Below, one piece after another: positions 8,432 through 16,502 of a stretch of 64,000 nt of DNA. The notes below the pieces were generated by a model. It had not been told where the DNA came from. It searched no databases and saw only the letters and a list, made by a program, of their open reading frames with translations. Source of the DNA: Halosimplex rubrum (lineage in GTDB: Archaea > Halobacteriota > Halobacteria > Halobacteriales > Haloarculaceae); contig NZ_CP058910.1 of the NCBI RefSeq assembly GCF_013415885.1, forward strand, positions 2,542,001 to 2,606,000. Direction: 5' to 3'. Within the stretch, counting starts at the first letter, position 1. The number at the start of each line of letters is the position of its first letter. A program made the position numbers and the translations under genes.

Positions 8432-9067
8432 TCACTCCGCTCGCTCGCTCCCCAGCATCAGTTTCGTGTACTCGTCGAGCGCACGTGTCGCGAGGTTGCA
8501 GGCGTGCAGCGAGAGGAGGGCGACGAGGACGCCGGCGCCCGAGCACGCGAGCGCGACGGGAAACGACTCGACCGTCAGCACGCCGAAGTTGTAGTGGAAT
8601 CCGGGCACGTCGTACAGGACGGGAGCGAACGTCAACGCGACTGAGAGCGCCGCGGCCGTCGTCAGCGCCGTGAACGCGGCCGTCCCGATCGCGAACTTCG
8701 AGAGCAGGTACCCCAGGGCGCTGTAGCTGCGGATGTCGGTCGTGACCCGTTTCACGTACTCGACGAGGCTCTCTTCGGCCGGCCGGGGCCTCTCGTAGAT
8801 CACGTCGCTGTCGAGGAGCCCGCGCGCGAGGCGCGTCTCCAGATCAGCGAGGTGCGTTGCCACCGCCAGAACCCCGACGAGCACCGGTAGACCCAGCAGG
8901 AACAGCGGCAGGAGGGCGACTCCCGCCACGCCGCCGCCCCACAGGACCGTAAAGTACAGCAGCCCGAGCGGAAAGGTCAACAGCAGGTAGCTCACGTTCC
9001 TGTACGTCTGCGGGTCGGTCGCGACGCCGACGAAGCGTCGAAGCGCCGTACCGGCTGTCGTCGTCAT
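8432..9067 (-). CDS. Putative sensor-domain membrane protein
   Basis: 211-aa integral membrane protein with four hydrophobic segments: YLLLTFPLGLLYFTVLWGGG plus the following VALLPLFLLGLPVLVGVLAV, and two more in the C-terminal half around AFTALTTAAALSVALTFAP and FPVALACSGAGVLVALLSLH. The spacing and the central amphipathic segment match the 'putative sensor' membrane domain fused to kinases and PadR regulators in other prokaryotes; here it stands alone. A TATA element (cctttatacgg read on the minus strand, about 9093-9103) sits about 30 bases before the ATG. Confidence 0.7.
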   Translation of the reverse strand: MTTTAGTALRRFVGVATDPQTYRNVSYLLLTFPLGLLYFTVLWGGGVAGVALLPLFLLGLPVLVGVLAVATHLADLETRLARGLLDSDVIYERPRPAEESLVEYVKRVTTDIRSYSALGYLLSKFAIGTAAFTALTTAAALSVALTFAPVLYDVPGFHYNFGVLTVESFPVALACSGAGVLVALLSLHACNLATRALDEYTKLMLGSERAE

Positions 9068-9157
9068 GTCTACACCGTCGTCCCCCGGATCCGTATAAAG
9101 GCGGAGTCGGTTTCCGTGACGGAACCTCTCCCGAAAATTTAAGTACGGTTCCGGTGG

Positions 9158-9967
9158 CTACCGATACCGGTTCAGCCGCTTTTTCAGGCGTTTTGCGGCC
9201 TGTCCGGCGGCGTCGTCGAAGTTCTCGCCCTGGTCCTCGCCGGCGAAGATGATGCCCCGCGAGGAGTTGACGAGCCCGACGCCGTCGGCGAGGCCGTACT
9301 CGACGGCCGCCTCGGCGTCGCCGCCCTGCGCCCCGACGCCGGGGACGAGGAACGGGATGTCGGGGACAATCTCCCGGACCTCCTCCAGTTCCTCCGGCGC
9401 GGTCGCGCCGACGACGAGCCCGACGTTGTCGTTGCCGTTCCACAGGTCGGCCATGGCGGCGACCCGTTCGTACAGCGGCTCGCCGGATTCGAGTTCGAGG
9501 TCCTGCAGGTCCGCGCCGCCGGGGTTGGAGGTGCGACAGAGGACGATCACGCCCTTGTCTGCCCGCGAGAGGAACGGTTCGAGCGAGTCCCGACCGAGGT
9601 AGGGGTTGACGGTGATGGCGTCGACGCCCATGCCGTCGTCGTCGAGCAACTCGGCGTACTGGCGGGCGGTGTTGCCGATGTCGGCGCGTTTGGCGTCCAG
9701 CAGGACGGGCACGTCCTTGCCGTGGGCGTAGGCGACGGTCTCGCGGAGGGCCGTCCAGCCGTCGGGGTCCTCGTAGAAGGCGGCGTTGGGCTTGAACGCC
9801 GCGGCGTGTTCGTGCGTGGCATCGATGATCCGGCGGTTGAACGCCCAGCGGGGCAGGTCGCGGTCGGCGAGGTGGTCGGGGATCCGCGCGGGGTCGGGGT
9901 CGAGTCCGACCGAGACGACGCTGTCGACGGTCGCGATCCGGTCGGCCAGCCGGTCGAAGAAGTTCAT
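9158..9967 (-). CDS. pyrF: Orotidine 5'-phosphate decarboxylase
   Basis: 269-aa enzyme for the last step of UMP synthesis (OMP to UMP plus CO2). The catalytic D-x-K-x4-D motif is LLDAKRADIGNTA near the middle, and FKPNAAFYED plus the phosphate-binding LVPGVGAQGGD segment place it in the longer type-2 PyrF subfamily rather than the short archaeal type. ATG 9967 (MNFFDRLADRI) was chosen; an upstream in-frame ATG adds only promoter-derived residues. Monocistronic. Confidence 0.93.
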   Translation of the reverse strand: MNFFDRLADRIATVDSVVSVGLDPDPARIPDHLADRDLPRWAFNRRIIDATHEHAAAFKPNAAFYEDPDGWTALRETVAYAHGKDVPVLLDAKRADIGNTARQYAELLDDDGMGVDAITVNPYLGRDSLEPFLSRADKGVIVLCRTSNPGGADLQDLELESGEPLYERVAAMADLWNGNDNVGLVVGATAPEELEEVREIVPDIPFLVPGVGAQGGDAEAAVEYGLADGVGLVNSSRGIIFAGEDQGENFDDAAGQAAKRLKKRLNRYR

Positions 9968-10084
9968 ACGTCCCCTCTCACCGAGTCCGCTAAACAAGGT
10001 TCCGACTCCCTACCGTCGCTCGCAGACCACCGCGTTCCGGACTCTCCGGCGAATCGTTAACTCGCTGTAGCCGAAACGTCGGGC

Positions 10085-10303
10085 GTGTCCTGCCCGTTCC
10101 TCACGTACCGCGAATCGGCTGACGGCGCGAACTTCGACGAGGCGCGCGCCTACTGCGAGGCCGAAGGGCGGTTCGTCCAGCCGATGCGCGCCGACGTCTG
10201 CAACGACCGGTTCGACCTCGACCACGCCGCGGACTGCGAGATCTATCTCGACCACGCGAGCGACGGGGACGGGGCGAAAGCCCCCGAGGGGGACGAGCCG
10301 TGA
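10085..10303 (+). CDS. Small cysteine-containing haloarchaeal protein
   Basis: 72-aa acidic protein (MSCPFLTYRESADGANFDEA...) with four cysteines: C3, one in the AYCEAEGRF segment, one in DVCNDR and one in DCEIYL. The spacing could hold a metal or an Fe-S cluster. It starts at GTG 10085, and its stop overlaps the GTG start of the BKACE gene (GTGA), so the two are translationally coupled. Function unknown. Confidence 0.65.
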   Translation: MSCPFLTYRESADGANFDEARAYCEAEGRFVQPMRADVCNDRFDLDHAADCEIYLDHASDGDGAKAPEGDEP

Positions 10304-11142
10304 GCTACGAGCGCTTTCTCGCCGACGAGCCGGTCGTCGTCACGGCGGCGCTGACCGGCGGGATCCACCGCAAGGAGGCGAACCCGAACCTGCCGGAGAC
10401 GCCCGAGGAGATCGGGAAAGCGGCCGGGGAAGTCGAGGCGGCGGGCGCGTCGGTCGTCCACGTCCACGCCCGGACCGACAACGGCGAACGGGCGTTCTCG
10501 ACCGAGCGCTTCCAGGCGATCGACGAGGCGATCCGCCGCTACACCGACGACGTGATAATTCAGCACACGACCGGCGCGACGCAGGCGCCGACTGAGAAAC
10601 GGCACCTGTCGCTGCGGACCGACCCGCCGCCGGAGATGGCGTCGCTGGACATGGGGCCGCTGAACCGCTACGAGCGGCTGACGAGCGAGAACACGCTCGC
10701 GACGATCGACGCGCTCTACGACGAGATGGCCGACCGCGGGATCAAGCCCGAACTCGAGGTCTTCAACGACGGCCACCGCAACGAGGTCCACGGCCTGCTG
10801 GACCGCCGCGAGTTGGCCGACCCCGTCTACGCGACGCTCATCTTCGGGCCGGGGACGCTGACGCGGCCGCGACCCCGGAACTTCCTCAACGCCGTCGACA
10901 ACCTCCCCGAGGGCGCGCTGTTCAACACGCTCGGGTTCGGCCGCCACCAGTTGCCCTTCGCGACGATGGGGGTCCTGTTCGGCGGCAACGTCCGCGTCGG
11001 GCTGGAGGACAACGTCTACTACCGGCGGGGCGAACTCGCCGAGAGCAACGCGCAACTGGTCCAACGCGTGGTTCGGATCGCCGAGGAACTCGGCCGCGAG
11101 GTCGCGGACACCTCACAGGCCCGGGAGATCCTGGGGCTCTGA
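10300..11142 (+). CDS. Beta-keto acid cleavage enzyme (BKACE, DUF849)
   Basis: 280-aa TIM-barrel enzyme of the BKACE family (3-keto-5-aminohexanoate cleavage type). Members condense a beta-keto acid with acetyl-CoA and use a zinc ion. Visible features are the N-terminal VVTAALTGGIHRKEANPNLP, the metal-binding VVHVHAR and the later ELEVFNDGH region with the LIFGPGTL strand. The substrate of this member cannot be told from sequence. It starts with GTG overlapping the preceding small gene by four bases. Confidence 0.87.
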   Translation: MSYERFLADEPVVVTAALTGGIHRKEANPNLPETPEEIGKAAGEVEAAGASVVHVHARTDNGERAFSTERFQAIDEAIRRYTDDVIIQHTTGATQAPTEKRHLSLRTDPPPEMASLDMGPLNRYERLTSENTLATIDALYDEMADRGIKPELEVFNDGHRNEVHGLLDRRELADPVYATLIFGPGTLTRPRPRNFLNAVDNLPEGALFNTLGFGRHQLPFATMGVLFGGNVRVGLEDNVYYRRGELAESNAQLVQRVVRIAEELGREVADTSQAREILGL

Positions 11143-11333
11143 GCCGGTCGACGCCGGCGACCGCCGACGCGGGGGTCGTCGGTAACGCCGATGTCATCGG
11201 GTGACGCCGATGTCGGCGAGCGCCTTTGTAGGGCGACGCCGTAGGGACGTCCGTGACTGTCCAGCGACGCACGCCCGGCGCCGAACCGACCAACGAACGC
11301 ACGGCGGACCGCGGGGACGAGGAGGTGGCCTGA

Positions 11334-11975
11334 ATGGACGGCCCCCACCAGGGCCAGGGACTCGCCACGGGCGGGACGCCGCTGGACGAGGCCGAGGCGG
11401 CGATGATCCTCGTCCACGGCCGCGGCGCGACCGCACAGAGCATCCTGGGGATGGGGCGACAGCTCCACGCCGAGGGCGTCGCCCTGCTCGCCCCGCAGGC
11501 CGCGCGCAACACCTGGTACCCCAACTCCTTCCTCGAACCCGTCGAGTCCAACGAGCCCGGTCGCTCGTCGGGGCTGCAGGCGATCGAGGACGCTCTCGGC
11601 GAGGCGAGGGATGCCGGGATCCCCACCGAGAAAGTGCTCGTCCTCGGGTTCTCCCAGGGCGCCTGCCTCGGGACGGAGTTCGTGGCGCGCAACCCCGAGC
11701 GCTACGGCGGTCACGTCGCGTTCTCCGGGGGGCTGATCGGCGAGACGATCGACCCCGCGGAGTTCGAGGGGTCCCTGGACGGCACGCCGTCGTTCGTCGG
11801 CTGCAGCGACGTCGACCCGCACATCCCCGAGGAACGCGTCCACGTGACGACGGAGGTACTGGAGAAGTTGGAGGCGGACGTGGAAGAACGCATCTACCCC
11901 GGCATGGGCCACGGGGTCAACGACGACGAGATCGAGTACGTGAGCGGGATGGTCGCGGACCTAGTCGAGAACTGA
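11334..11975 (+). CDS. Phospholipase/carboxylesterase-type alpha/beta hydrolase
   Basis: 213-aa serine hydrolase of the carboxylesterase/thioesterase (LypA-like) group. The oxyanion segment is ILVHGRGA, the nucleophile elbow is LGFSQGACL and the catalytic His is in GMGHGVNDDE near the C-terminus; the Asp likely lies in GCSDVDPHIPEE. There is no signal peptide, so it acts in the cytosol. It probably hydrolyses small esters. Confidence 0.87.
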   Translation: MDGPHQGQGLATGGTPLDEAEAAMILVHGRGATAQSILGMGRQLHAEGVALLAPQAARNTWYPNSFLEPVESNEPGRSSGLQAIEDALGEARDAGIPTEKVLVLGFSQGACLGTEFVARNPERYGGHVAFSGGLIGETIDPAEFEGSLDGTPSFVGCSDVDPHIPEERVHVTTEVLEKLEADVEERIYPGMGHGVNDDEIEYVSGMVADLVEN

Positions 11976-12017
11976 GCAGCCGAGCGGCGCCCCGAGACGG
12001 TCGAACTCGCGACTCCC

Positions 12018-12737
12018 TCACAGCGTCTCCGAGGCGAAGCGACCGACGATCTTCTCCTCGGCGCGCTGGAGCCGATACTGCACCGTCGAGTGTGGCGTGT
12101 CGAGCCGCTCGGCCAGGTCCGCGACGGTGGCGTCCCGCGGCGTGCCGTAGTAGCCCGCTTCGACCGCGCTGGCGACGGTCTCGCGTTCCTCGGGGGTCAG
12201 GAGGCCGGCGGTGCCGAAGCCGCCGTTCCAGTTCTGCGGGTCGGAGACGTGGCCGAGTTCCAGCGAGATGCCGTCGCGCAGCTGGTCGTCGATCCGGTCG
12301 TACAGTTCGCCCACGGCGCAGTCGTCGGGGACGAGCAGCCGCCAGACGTACTCGTCGTCGCGACGCTCGGCCTCGATCAGGAGCCCGTCGCCGACGTGGT
12401 CGACGGCGAGATAGGGGATCGAGTGACAGTGCTGGATCTCCTCGCGGCGCGTGAAGTAGACGCGGTGCTCGGGGTCGGAACTGACGACCTGATACTCGCG
12501 GCTGGAGTCACAGCCCGCCACGTCCAGACACTCGTTGCACGTCGTCTCGTCGAGGAAGTGCGTCTCGACGGCGTCGAGCGCCTCCGGCGGCCCCAGCACG
12601 TGGTCGACCCGCCACATCGACCGGTCGTTGGCGAAACAGGCCGCCGTCTGCGCACGCAGTCCCGGACGCTCGACGAACACGTCCATCAAGTCGTCGGCAC
12701 CCGCTCGATAGGTGAGGACGAACTCGAACTCGCGCAT
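12018..12737 (-). CDS. Bacterio-opsin activator-type HTH regulator
   Basis: 239-aa transcription factor with a ~170-residue sensor-like N-terminus and a C-terminal HTH-10 domain (LTPEERETVASAVEAGYYGTPR followed by VADLAERLDTPHSTVQYRLQRAEEKI). It contains a Cys cluster (ETTCNECLDVAGCDSSRE, about residues 70-87) that could sense redox or bind metal. It is divergent from the small STAS-like gene at 12862, with AT-rich promoter DNA between them. Confidence 0.87.
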   Translation of the reverse strand: MREFEFVLTYRAGADDLMDVFVERPGLRAQTAACFANDRSMWRVDHVLGPPEALDAVETHFLDETTCNECLDVAGCDSSREYQVVSSDPEHRVYFTRREEIQHCHSIPYLAVDHVGDGLLIEAERRDDEYVWRLLVPDDCAVGELYDRIDDQLRDGISLELGHVSDPQNWNGGFGTAGLLTPEERETVASAVEAGYYGTPRDATVADLAERLDTPHSTVQYRLQRAEEKIVGRFASETL

Positions 12738-12825
12738 ACTCGGTCGGTCGGTTGGACATAGCTAATCGGTTTCGATCCCGTTCGCCGAGCGGTGACATCT
12801 AGTTTCGAAGTTTGATAATATCGGC

Positions 12826-12861
12826 AGTCTATTTATTTACCTCAGATAGTGAAGCGATCGT
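12826..12861 (+). promoter_or_regulatory. Promoter for the gene at 12862
   Basis: A strong TATA-like tract (ctatttatttacc, about 12829-12841) sits about 27 bases before ATG 12862 within a markedly AT-rich 60-base island. This is the normal spacing for a leaderless or near-leaderless haloarchaeal transcript. Confidence 0.65.
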
Positions 12862-13263
12862 ATGGCCGCTAAAACGATCGATGACGGCGAAAACTACACT
12901 ATCGAATGGGACGACGAGATCGGCGCAGTTGTTTTCACGTGGGATACTTACGTCTCGGGGGCGGCGTTCAGGGAGGGCTGTGAGGCGCTGCTGGACGCGA
13001 TCGAGCGGCGGGACGCCGCGAAGGTCCTGACCGACACGCGCGGGGTCAGCGCTCACGACGCGGAGGACCAGCAGTGGATGCAGACCGACTGGATGCCGCG
13101 AGCCCACGAGACGGGGCTGGAGTACTCGGCGACGGTCCACTCCGACAGCGTCATCTCCGAGATGGACGTGGAGAACATGCTGGACGGCATGGAGGGCGGC
13201 ACCGCAGAACCGTTCCTGACGTCGGATATGGCCGAAGCGCGCGAGTGGCTCGCCGCCAGGTGA
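12862..13263 (+). CDS. STAS/SpoIIAA-like hypothetical protein
   Basis: 133-aa soluble protein whose alternating strands and helices (YTIEWDDEIGAVVFTWDTY; FREGCEALLDAIERRDAAKV) and C-terminal MAEAREWLAAR resemble SpoIIAA/STAS-like folds found as single-domain proteins in prokaryotes. The assignment rests on pattern, not on a conserved catalytic motif. It has its own promoter and is convergent with the following gene. Confidence 0.55.
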   Translation: MAAKTIDDGENYTIEWDDEIGAVVFTWDTYVSGAAFREGCEALLDAIERRDAAKVLTDTRGVSAHDAEDQQWMQTDWMPRAHETGLEYSATVHSDSVISEMDVENMLDGMEGGTAEPFLTSDMAEAREWLAAR

Positions 13264-13282
13264 CTCGGTCGGGCCGAAGTTC

Positions 13283-13771
13283 TCACGCGCGCTCGGTCGA
13301 TCGGTACCAGTCGCCGTCCCGCGTCGCGAGCTCGAACGTCACGCACCAGCCGAGCAACCGCTCCGTTCGCTCGCGCCACTCGGCCTCCCAGTCGGTGCGG
13401 CGGTCGCGCTCCCACCGGGGGACGTGTTCGCGCAGTTCGTCGAACGCGTCCGCGACGGTCAGCGACTCGGCCGCGCGGAGCGCGTCGAGCAACTCGCTCG
13501 CGCCGAAGACGCGGCGCTCGAAGGCGTCTCCGAGGTCGGCTTCCGCCGCGTCGACGCGCCGCCGCTCGAACCCGCGCGACGTCTCCGTGACGAGTTCGAG
13601 CGCTTCGAGGAAGGTGAGATACTCCCGCGCGGCGTCCCGCGAGGGCGCCGCCGTCTCGTCGACGATCCGGAGACAGCAGTCCTCGACCGTCCCCGGGACC
13701 AGGGGGACGGCCCGCTGGGCGGCGTCGAGGAAGGCCCGGTCCCGGACCGGGGGCACGATCTTGTAGCGCAC
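13283..13771 (-). CDS. Conserved haloarchaeal hypothetical protein
   Basis: 162-aa acidic helical protein with no domain I can name. It begins at GTG 13771, one base past the mch stop codon, so it is co-transcribed with and downstream of mch. The repeated Trp/Arg-rich region (VPRWERDRRTDWEAEWRERT) is characteristic. Any role tied to C1 metabolism is inference from position only. Confidence 0.6.
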   Translation of the reverse strand: MRYKIVPPVRDRAFLDAAQRAVPLVPGTVEDCCLRIVDETAAPSRDAAREYLTFLEALELVTETSRGFERRRVDAAEADLGDAFERRVFGASELLDALRAAESLTVADAFDELREHVPRWERDRRTDWEAEWRERTERLLGWCVTFELATRDGDWYRSTERA

Positions 13772-13772
13772 G

Positions 13773-14705
13773 CTAGAGGCCGAAGCTCTCCGCGAGGCGC
13801 TCGTCGTTCACGTCGCCGAGGACGTGCGTGTCGCCGCCGACCACGTCGATCGTCACCTGCGCGGGCGCGAAGACGGACTCGGGCACCTCGACGAAGTCCC
13901 AGTCGGCGTCGGCGAAGATCTCGGCGAACGGCGTGTCGTACTCGTCGGTCGCGGACGAGGGCACCTCGTCGAAGCGGTCGAACGGCTCGTCGACGACGAG
14001 ATGCGCCTGGCCGCCGTAGGCCAGCGCGTCGTTCGTCCGCGCGATGGCCGTCTCCTCGTCGTCGGCGACCGGTGCCACGGGCGCCGACCCCGTCACCGAG
14101 AGGATGTCGAGGGGGTCGTACCCCAGCTCCGAGAGCCGGAAGGCGGCCAGCTCCGCCGCGCGGGCGGCCATCGCGACGCTGCCGGTGAGGCTGGCCGTCG
14201 AGAACGCCTGGACGAACACGCCGCTCTCGGCGACGCCCGCCCGTTCGGCGACGTGCTCGATCACGGCCTCCTCGGGAACCGTCTCCGTCTCGATCGCGAG
14301 GACGGCGAACTCGAAGTCGTCGCGGTAGCCGACGCGCTGGAACTCGTCCTCCTCGGCGACGAGCGCACGGGCGGGGCCGCTGCCCAGCCCCTCGAAGCCG
14401 TCGACGCTGAGCTCCCAGCCCGCCTTCTGCGAGCAGAGCAACGCCATCGCCGGGTGGTCGGTCGACAGTTCGACGTGAGTCAGCGGCGCGCCCGCGACCT
14501 CCTCCAGGGTGCTCTGGACGGTCGCCAGCCCCGCGGTCTGGATCTCCGCGAGCATCATCCCGGCCTCGACGCCCCCCGGCACGTCGACCCCGAAGTCGAC
14601 GACCAAGGCCTCGCTGTCCAGCTGGTGGGCCGCGACGTTCAGCTCGTCGGCGAAGTCCAACGCTTCGTCGACCAGGTCCGTCGCGGTCCGGTTGAGACTC
14701 TCCAT
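13773..14705 (-). CDS. mch: Methenyltetrahydromethanopterin cyclohydrolase
   Basis: 310-aa cytosolic enzyme interconverting N5,N10-methenyl- and N5-formyl-tetrahydromethanopterin-type C1 carriers. In haloarchaea it is thought to act in folate/pterin C1 interconversion. The length matches the family. Typical stretches are VVDFGVDVPGGVEAGMMLAE, HVELSTDHPAMALLCSQKAGW and the SVTGSAPVAPV region. ATG 14705 (MESLNRTATDLVDEALDFAD) was chosen; upstream residues are Arg-rich non-coding. The downstream hypothetical gene is adjacent by one base. Confidence 0.93.
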   Translation of the reverse strand: MESLNRTATDLVDEALDFADELNVAAHQLDSEALVVDFGVDVPGGVEAGMMLAEIQTAGLATVQSTLEEVAGAPLTHVELSTDHPAMALLCSQKAGWELSVDGFEGLGSGPARALVAEEDEFQRVGYRDDFEFAVLAIETETVPEEAVIEHVAERAGVAESGVFVQAFSTASLTGSVAMAARAAELAAFRLSELGYDPLDILSVTGSAPVAPVADDEETAIARTNDALAYGGQAHLVVDEPFDRFDEVPSSATDEYDTPFAEIFADADWDFVEVPESVFAPAQVTIDVVGGDTHVLGDVNDERLAESFGL

Positions 14706-14816
14706 ACACCGCCATCCACGCCGCCGGGCCTTCGGTCTTCGGTTCGCCGTCGCGGTCGCCCGGGCCGTCCGGCGGTCCGGCCGTCCGGACCGCATCGTCG
14801 ACCGCCCCGCCTCGGC

Positions 14817-15134
14817 TCAGTCCGAGCGCTCCCGCCTGGCCTCCCGCCCCAGGTGTGCCTCGACGGCGTCGACCTTCTCGCTCGCGGCCTGGTCGACCGT
14901 GCGCTTGTCGTCGACTTTGAGGAACGTGCTCACGCGGTCGGCGTCGACCGCCTCGTGGGCCGCTCCGGCCGCCGCGAACAGCTCCGCCGAGTCGTCGGCC
15001 TCGACGACCGTCCCCATCGGCGTCGTCTCGTAGCCCACGTCGAACTCCTCTAGGGCCGCGACGGCCTTCGCGACCTCCTCGGACATGCTCCCCTCGACGA
15101 CCGGTGCGACGCTCAGAAAGCCGATGACTGTCAT
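14817..15134 (-). CDS. MTH1187/YkoF-type thiamine-binding protein
   Basis: 105-aa small alpha/beta protein of the MTH1187 family: start MTVIGFLSVAPVVEGSMSEE, then FDVGYETTPMGTVVEADDSAE. Members form tetramers and some bind thiamine. Length and order of strands match. ATG 15134 lies directly before the conserved TVIGFLSVAP strand. It is probably monocistronic. Confidence 0.8.
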   Translation of the reverse strand: MTVIGFLSVAPVVEGSMSEEVAKAVAALEEFDVGYETTPMGTVVEADDSAELFAAAGAAHEAVDADRVSTFLKVDDKRTVDQAASEKVDAVEAHLGREARRERSD

Positions 15135-15264
15135 GGCCGACCCTACGGCAGCGCGAGCCAAAGGTTCTCCGCCCGTGTGGGCCGCTGGATTCGGCACGCT
15201 CGGGACCACCGGGACGGAGTGTCTGCCCACTGGTTGCGAGGTTCTCAAAGGAGAGATTCGGACC

Positions 15265-15300
15265 GAAAGGTTAAGTACCGAACTCGGGAGTCCGTAGAGT
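15265..15300 (+). promoter_or_regulatory. Promoter of the small gene at 15301
   Basis: The tract ccgaaaggttaagtaccg contains a TATA-like ttaagta about 27-30 bases before ATG 15301, consistent with a leaderless mRNA. Confidence 0.5.
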
Positions 15301-15474
15301 ATGACGGGCTTACCGGACTCGCCCTCCTACGAGGACGACGAGACGCTCGCGAAACTGCAGCAGGCGCTGGACGAGGCGACCGGCGTCGACCTGCGAGCCG
15401 CACTCGAAGGGGCCATCGAGGACCGAAAAGCGGAGATCCGGCGGGACGCGCGTACGACCCAGCCCGCGGACTGA
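15301..15474 (+). CDS. Small hypothetical protein, 57 aa
   Basis: Open frame ATG 15301 to TGA 15472-15474 encoding an acidic, largely helical peptide (MTGLPDSPSYEDDETLAKLQ...). Codon composition matches the host coding bias, and a TATA element is correctly spaced, which supports a real gene despite the length. The helical middle (DETLAKLQQALDEATGVDLR) resembles a small coiled-coil or dimerisation helix. Function unknown. Confidence 0.6.
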   Translation: MTGLPDSPSYEDDETLAKLQQALDEATGVDLRAALEGAIEDRKAEIRRDARTTQPAD

Positions 15475-15820
15475 GTCAGTCCTCGACCACCCGGCGCTCT
15501 GCACGCCGGAAAGCGACGATTAATCACGACCGTTTCGCGTCGCGGAGCCGGCACTTTCTGGAGGCCCACTGGAAAGCGGGTCCGCGTCGGGGAGGAGAGA
15601 CGAGGGCGGCGCGTCCCCGCCCGGATGCGAGCGACACGCGACGCGGTCGCTCACGGAGTACCGTTCGAGAGGAGTGCGACGGGCGAGATTTGAACTACGC
15701 CCGGACGTGCTCGCTCACGGTGTTCGCTGCGCGCGACCGGTCTACTTCAAATCTCGGGGACCACACATCCGCTCCGGTGGCGAGCGTACGAGGCGCTCAC
15801 CGGTTCGTTCGCGGAAGAAG
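15475..15820. other. Gene-free stretch with tRNA-derived integration scar
   Basis: About 345 bases with no convincing open frame. It contains a 24-base copy of the tRNA-Gly 3' end at 15673-15696 and, in the opposite orientation around 15744-15755, an 11-base ttcaaatctcg fragment. It is best read as the remains of one or more excised or decayed integrated elements. Confidence 0.6.
15673..15696 (-). repeat. Displaced copy of tRNA-Gly 3' end (att-like scar)
   Basis: These 24 bases (starting agtgcgacgggcgagatttg) are identical to 15819-15842, the 3' end of tRNA-Gly plus two flanking bases. Direct repeats of a tRNA 3' end are what tyrosine integrases leave at the ends of integrated elements. Only about 120 bases separate the two copies, so the element has been lost or replaced. 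Confidence 0.7.
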
Positions 15821-15891
15821 TGCGACGGGCGAGATTTGAACTCGCGTTAGGACCGTGGCAGGGTCCTGTGATACCACTACACCACCGTCGC
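15821..15891 (-). tRNA. tRNA-Gly (GCC)
   Basis: 71-nt tRNA read on the minus strand. The 7-bp acceptor GCGACGG/CCGTCGC is followed by a D-arm with gtagtggtatcac, an anticodon arm GGACC-CTGCCAC-GGTCC giving anticodon GCC, and a T-arm GCGAG-TTCAAAT-CTCGC. The discriminator base is A; CCA is not encoded. No intron. It serves as an integration target, judging from the nearby 3'-end duplicate. Confidence 0.95.
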
Positions 15892-16144
15892 TCACTTCGT
15901 TCGCGACGAGACTCGCGGACTACGTCCGCTCACCACCGTCGCACGCACGTTCGGCGTCCACCGGGCGACCCGGCGCGCCTCACATCATAATCGACTGGCG
16001 GAGAGGGATAAAAGACTTCCGAAACGACCGAGGCGGCGGGCGGTATCGGCGCGCCCCCTGCCGATCCGTGACGGGAGGCGGCGTCGGTCGACGGGGCGAC
16101 CGGCACCACGCTTTTCCGGCCAGCGACGCGTGGCTATAGGCGTT

Positions 16145-16267
16145 ATGCCGGGCGATCCAGTTCAGTGTCCAGTCTGCGGGTGGACAGGCCAGCCGAACGA
16201 CCTCGACGCCGGGCAGGGGCGCGGTAGCTGCCCGGTCTGCGACGAGACGATACCGAGCCACGACTGA
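16145..16267 (+). CDS. Tiny zinc-ribbon protein, 40 aa
   Basis: ATG 16145 to TGA 16265-16267 encodes a 40-residue peptide with two CPxC pairs (VQCPVCGW at residues 7-14, SCPVCDE near 28-34), a complete zinc ribbon. Such CPxCG-type microproteins are common and expressed in haloarchaea, where several affect motility or biofilm formation. The role of this one is not known. Confidence 0.72.
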   Translation: MPGDPVQCPVCGWTGQPNDLDAGQGRGSCPVCDETIPSHD

Positions 16268-16419
16268 TCGACCGGGCGCGCGACGCCGGCGCGACGCGTG
16301 CGCTCGGGTGCCGGTCGCGGCGAATACTACATCGACGACAAGCGGCGACCGTCGGAGGAGTATCGGAGGGCTCCGACCGGCCTCTGTGTGAACAGTAGCC
16401 ATGTGAACCCCTCTCATCC

Positions 16420-16481
16420 GCGCGCGTGAAGCGCGCTTTTTTTAAGGGTGGGCTGGGGATGTATCGCTACAGTCTAGTGGC
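16420..16481 (+). promoter_or_regulatory. Hairpin, T-tract and promoter before the ribosomal operon
   Basis: A GC hairpin (gcgcgc-gtgaa-gcgcgc, about 16420-16436) runs straight into seven T's (16437-16443) and then aagg. The T-tract with ttttaagg works as a TATA-like element about 38-60 bases before the possible starts at 16482 and 16503. The same sequence looks like a terminator hairpin for upstream transcription, so it may insulate the operon. Confidence 0.5.
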
Positions 16482-16502
16482 GTGGCGCGGAAGCGTCACG
16501 GC

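Noticed and set aside
15744-15755. Possible further tRNA remnant (ttcaaatctcg) in the opposite orientation
   Set aside because: Only 11 bases match, with no stem around it; too short to claim as a separate tRNA or attachment site.
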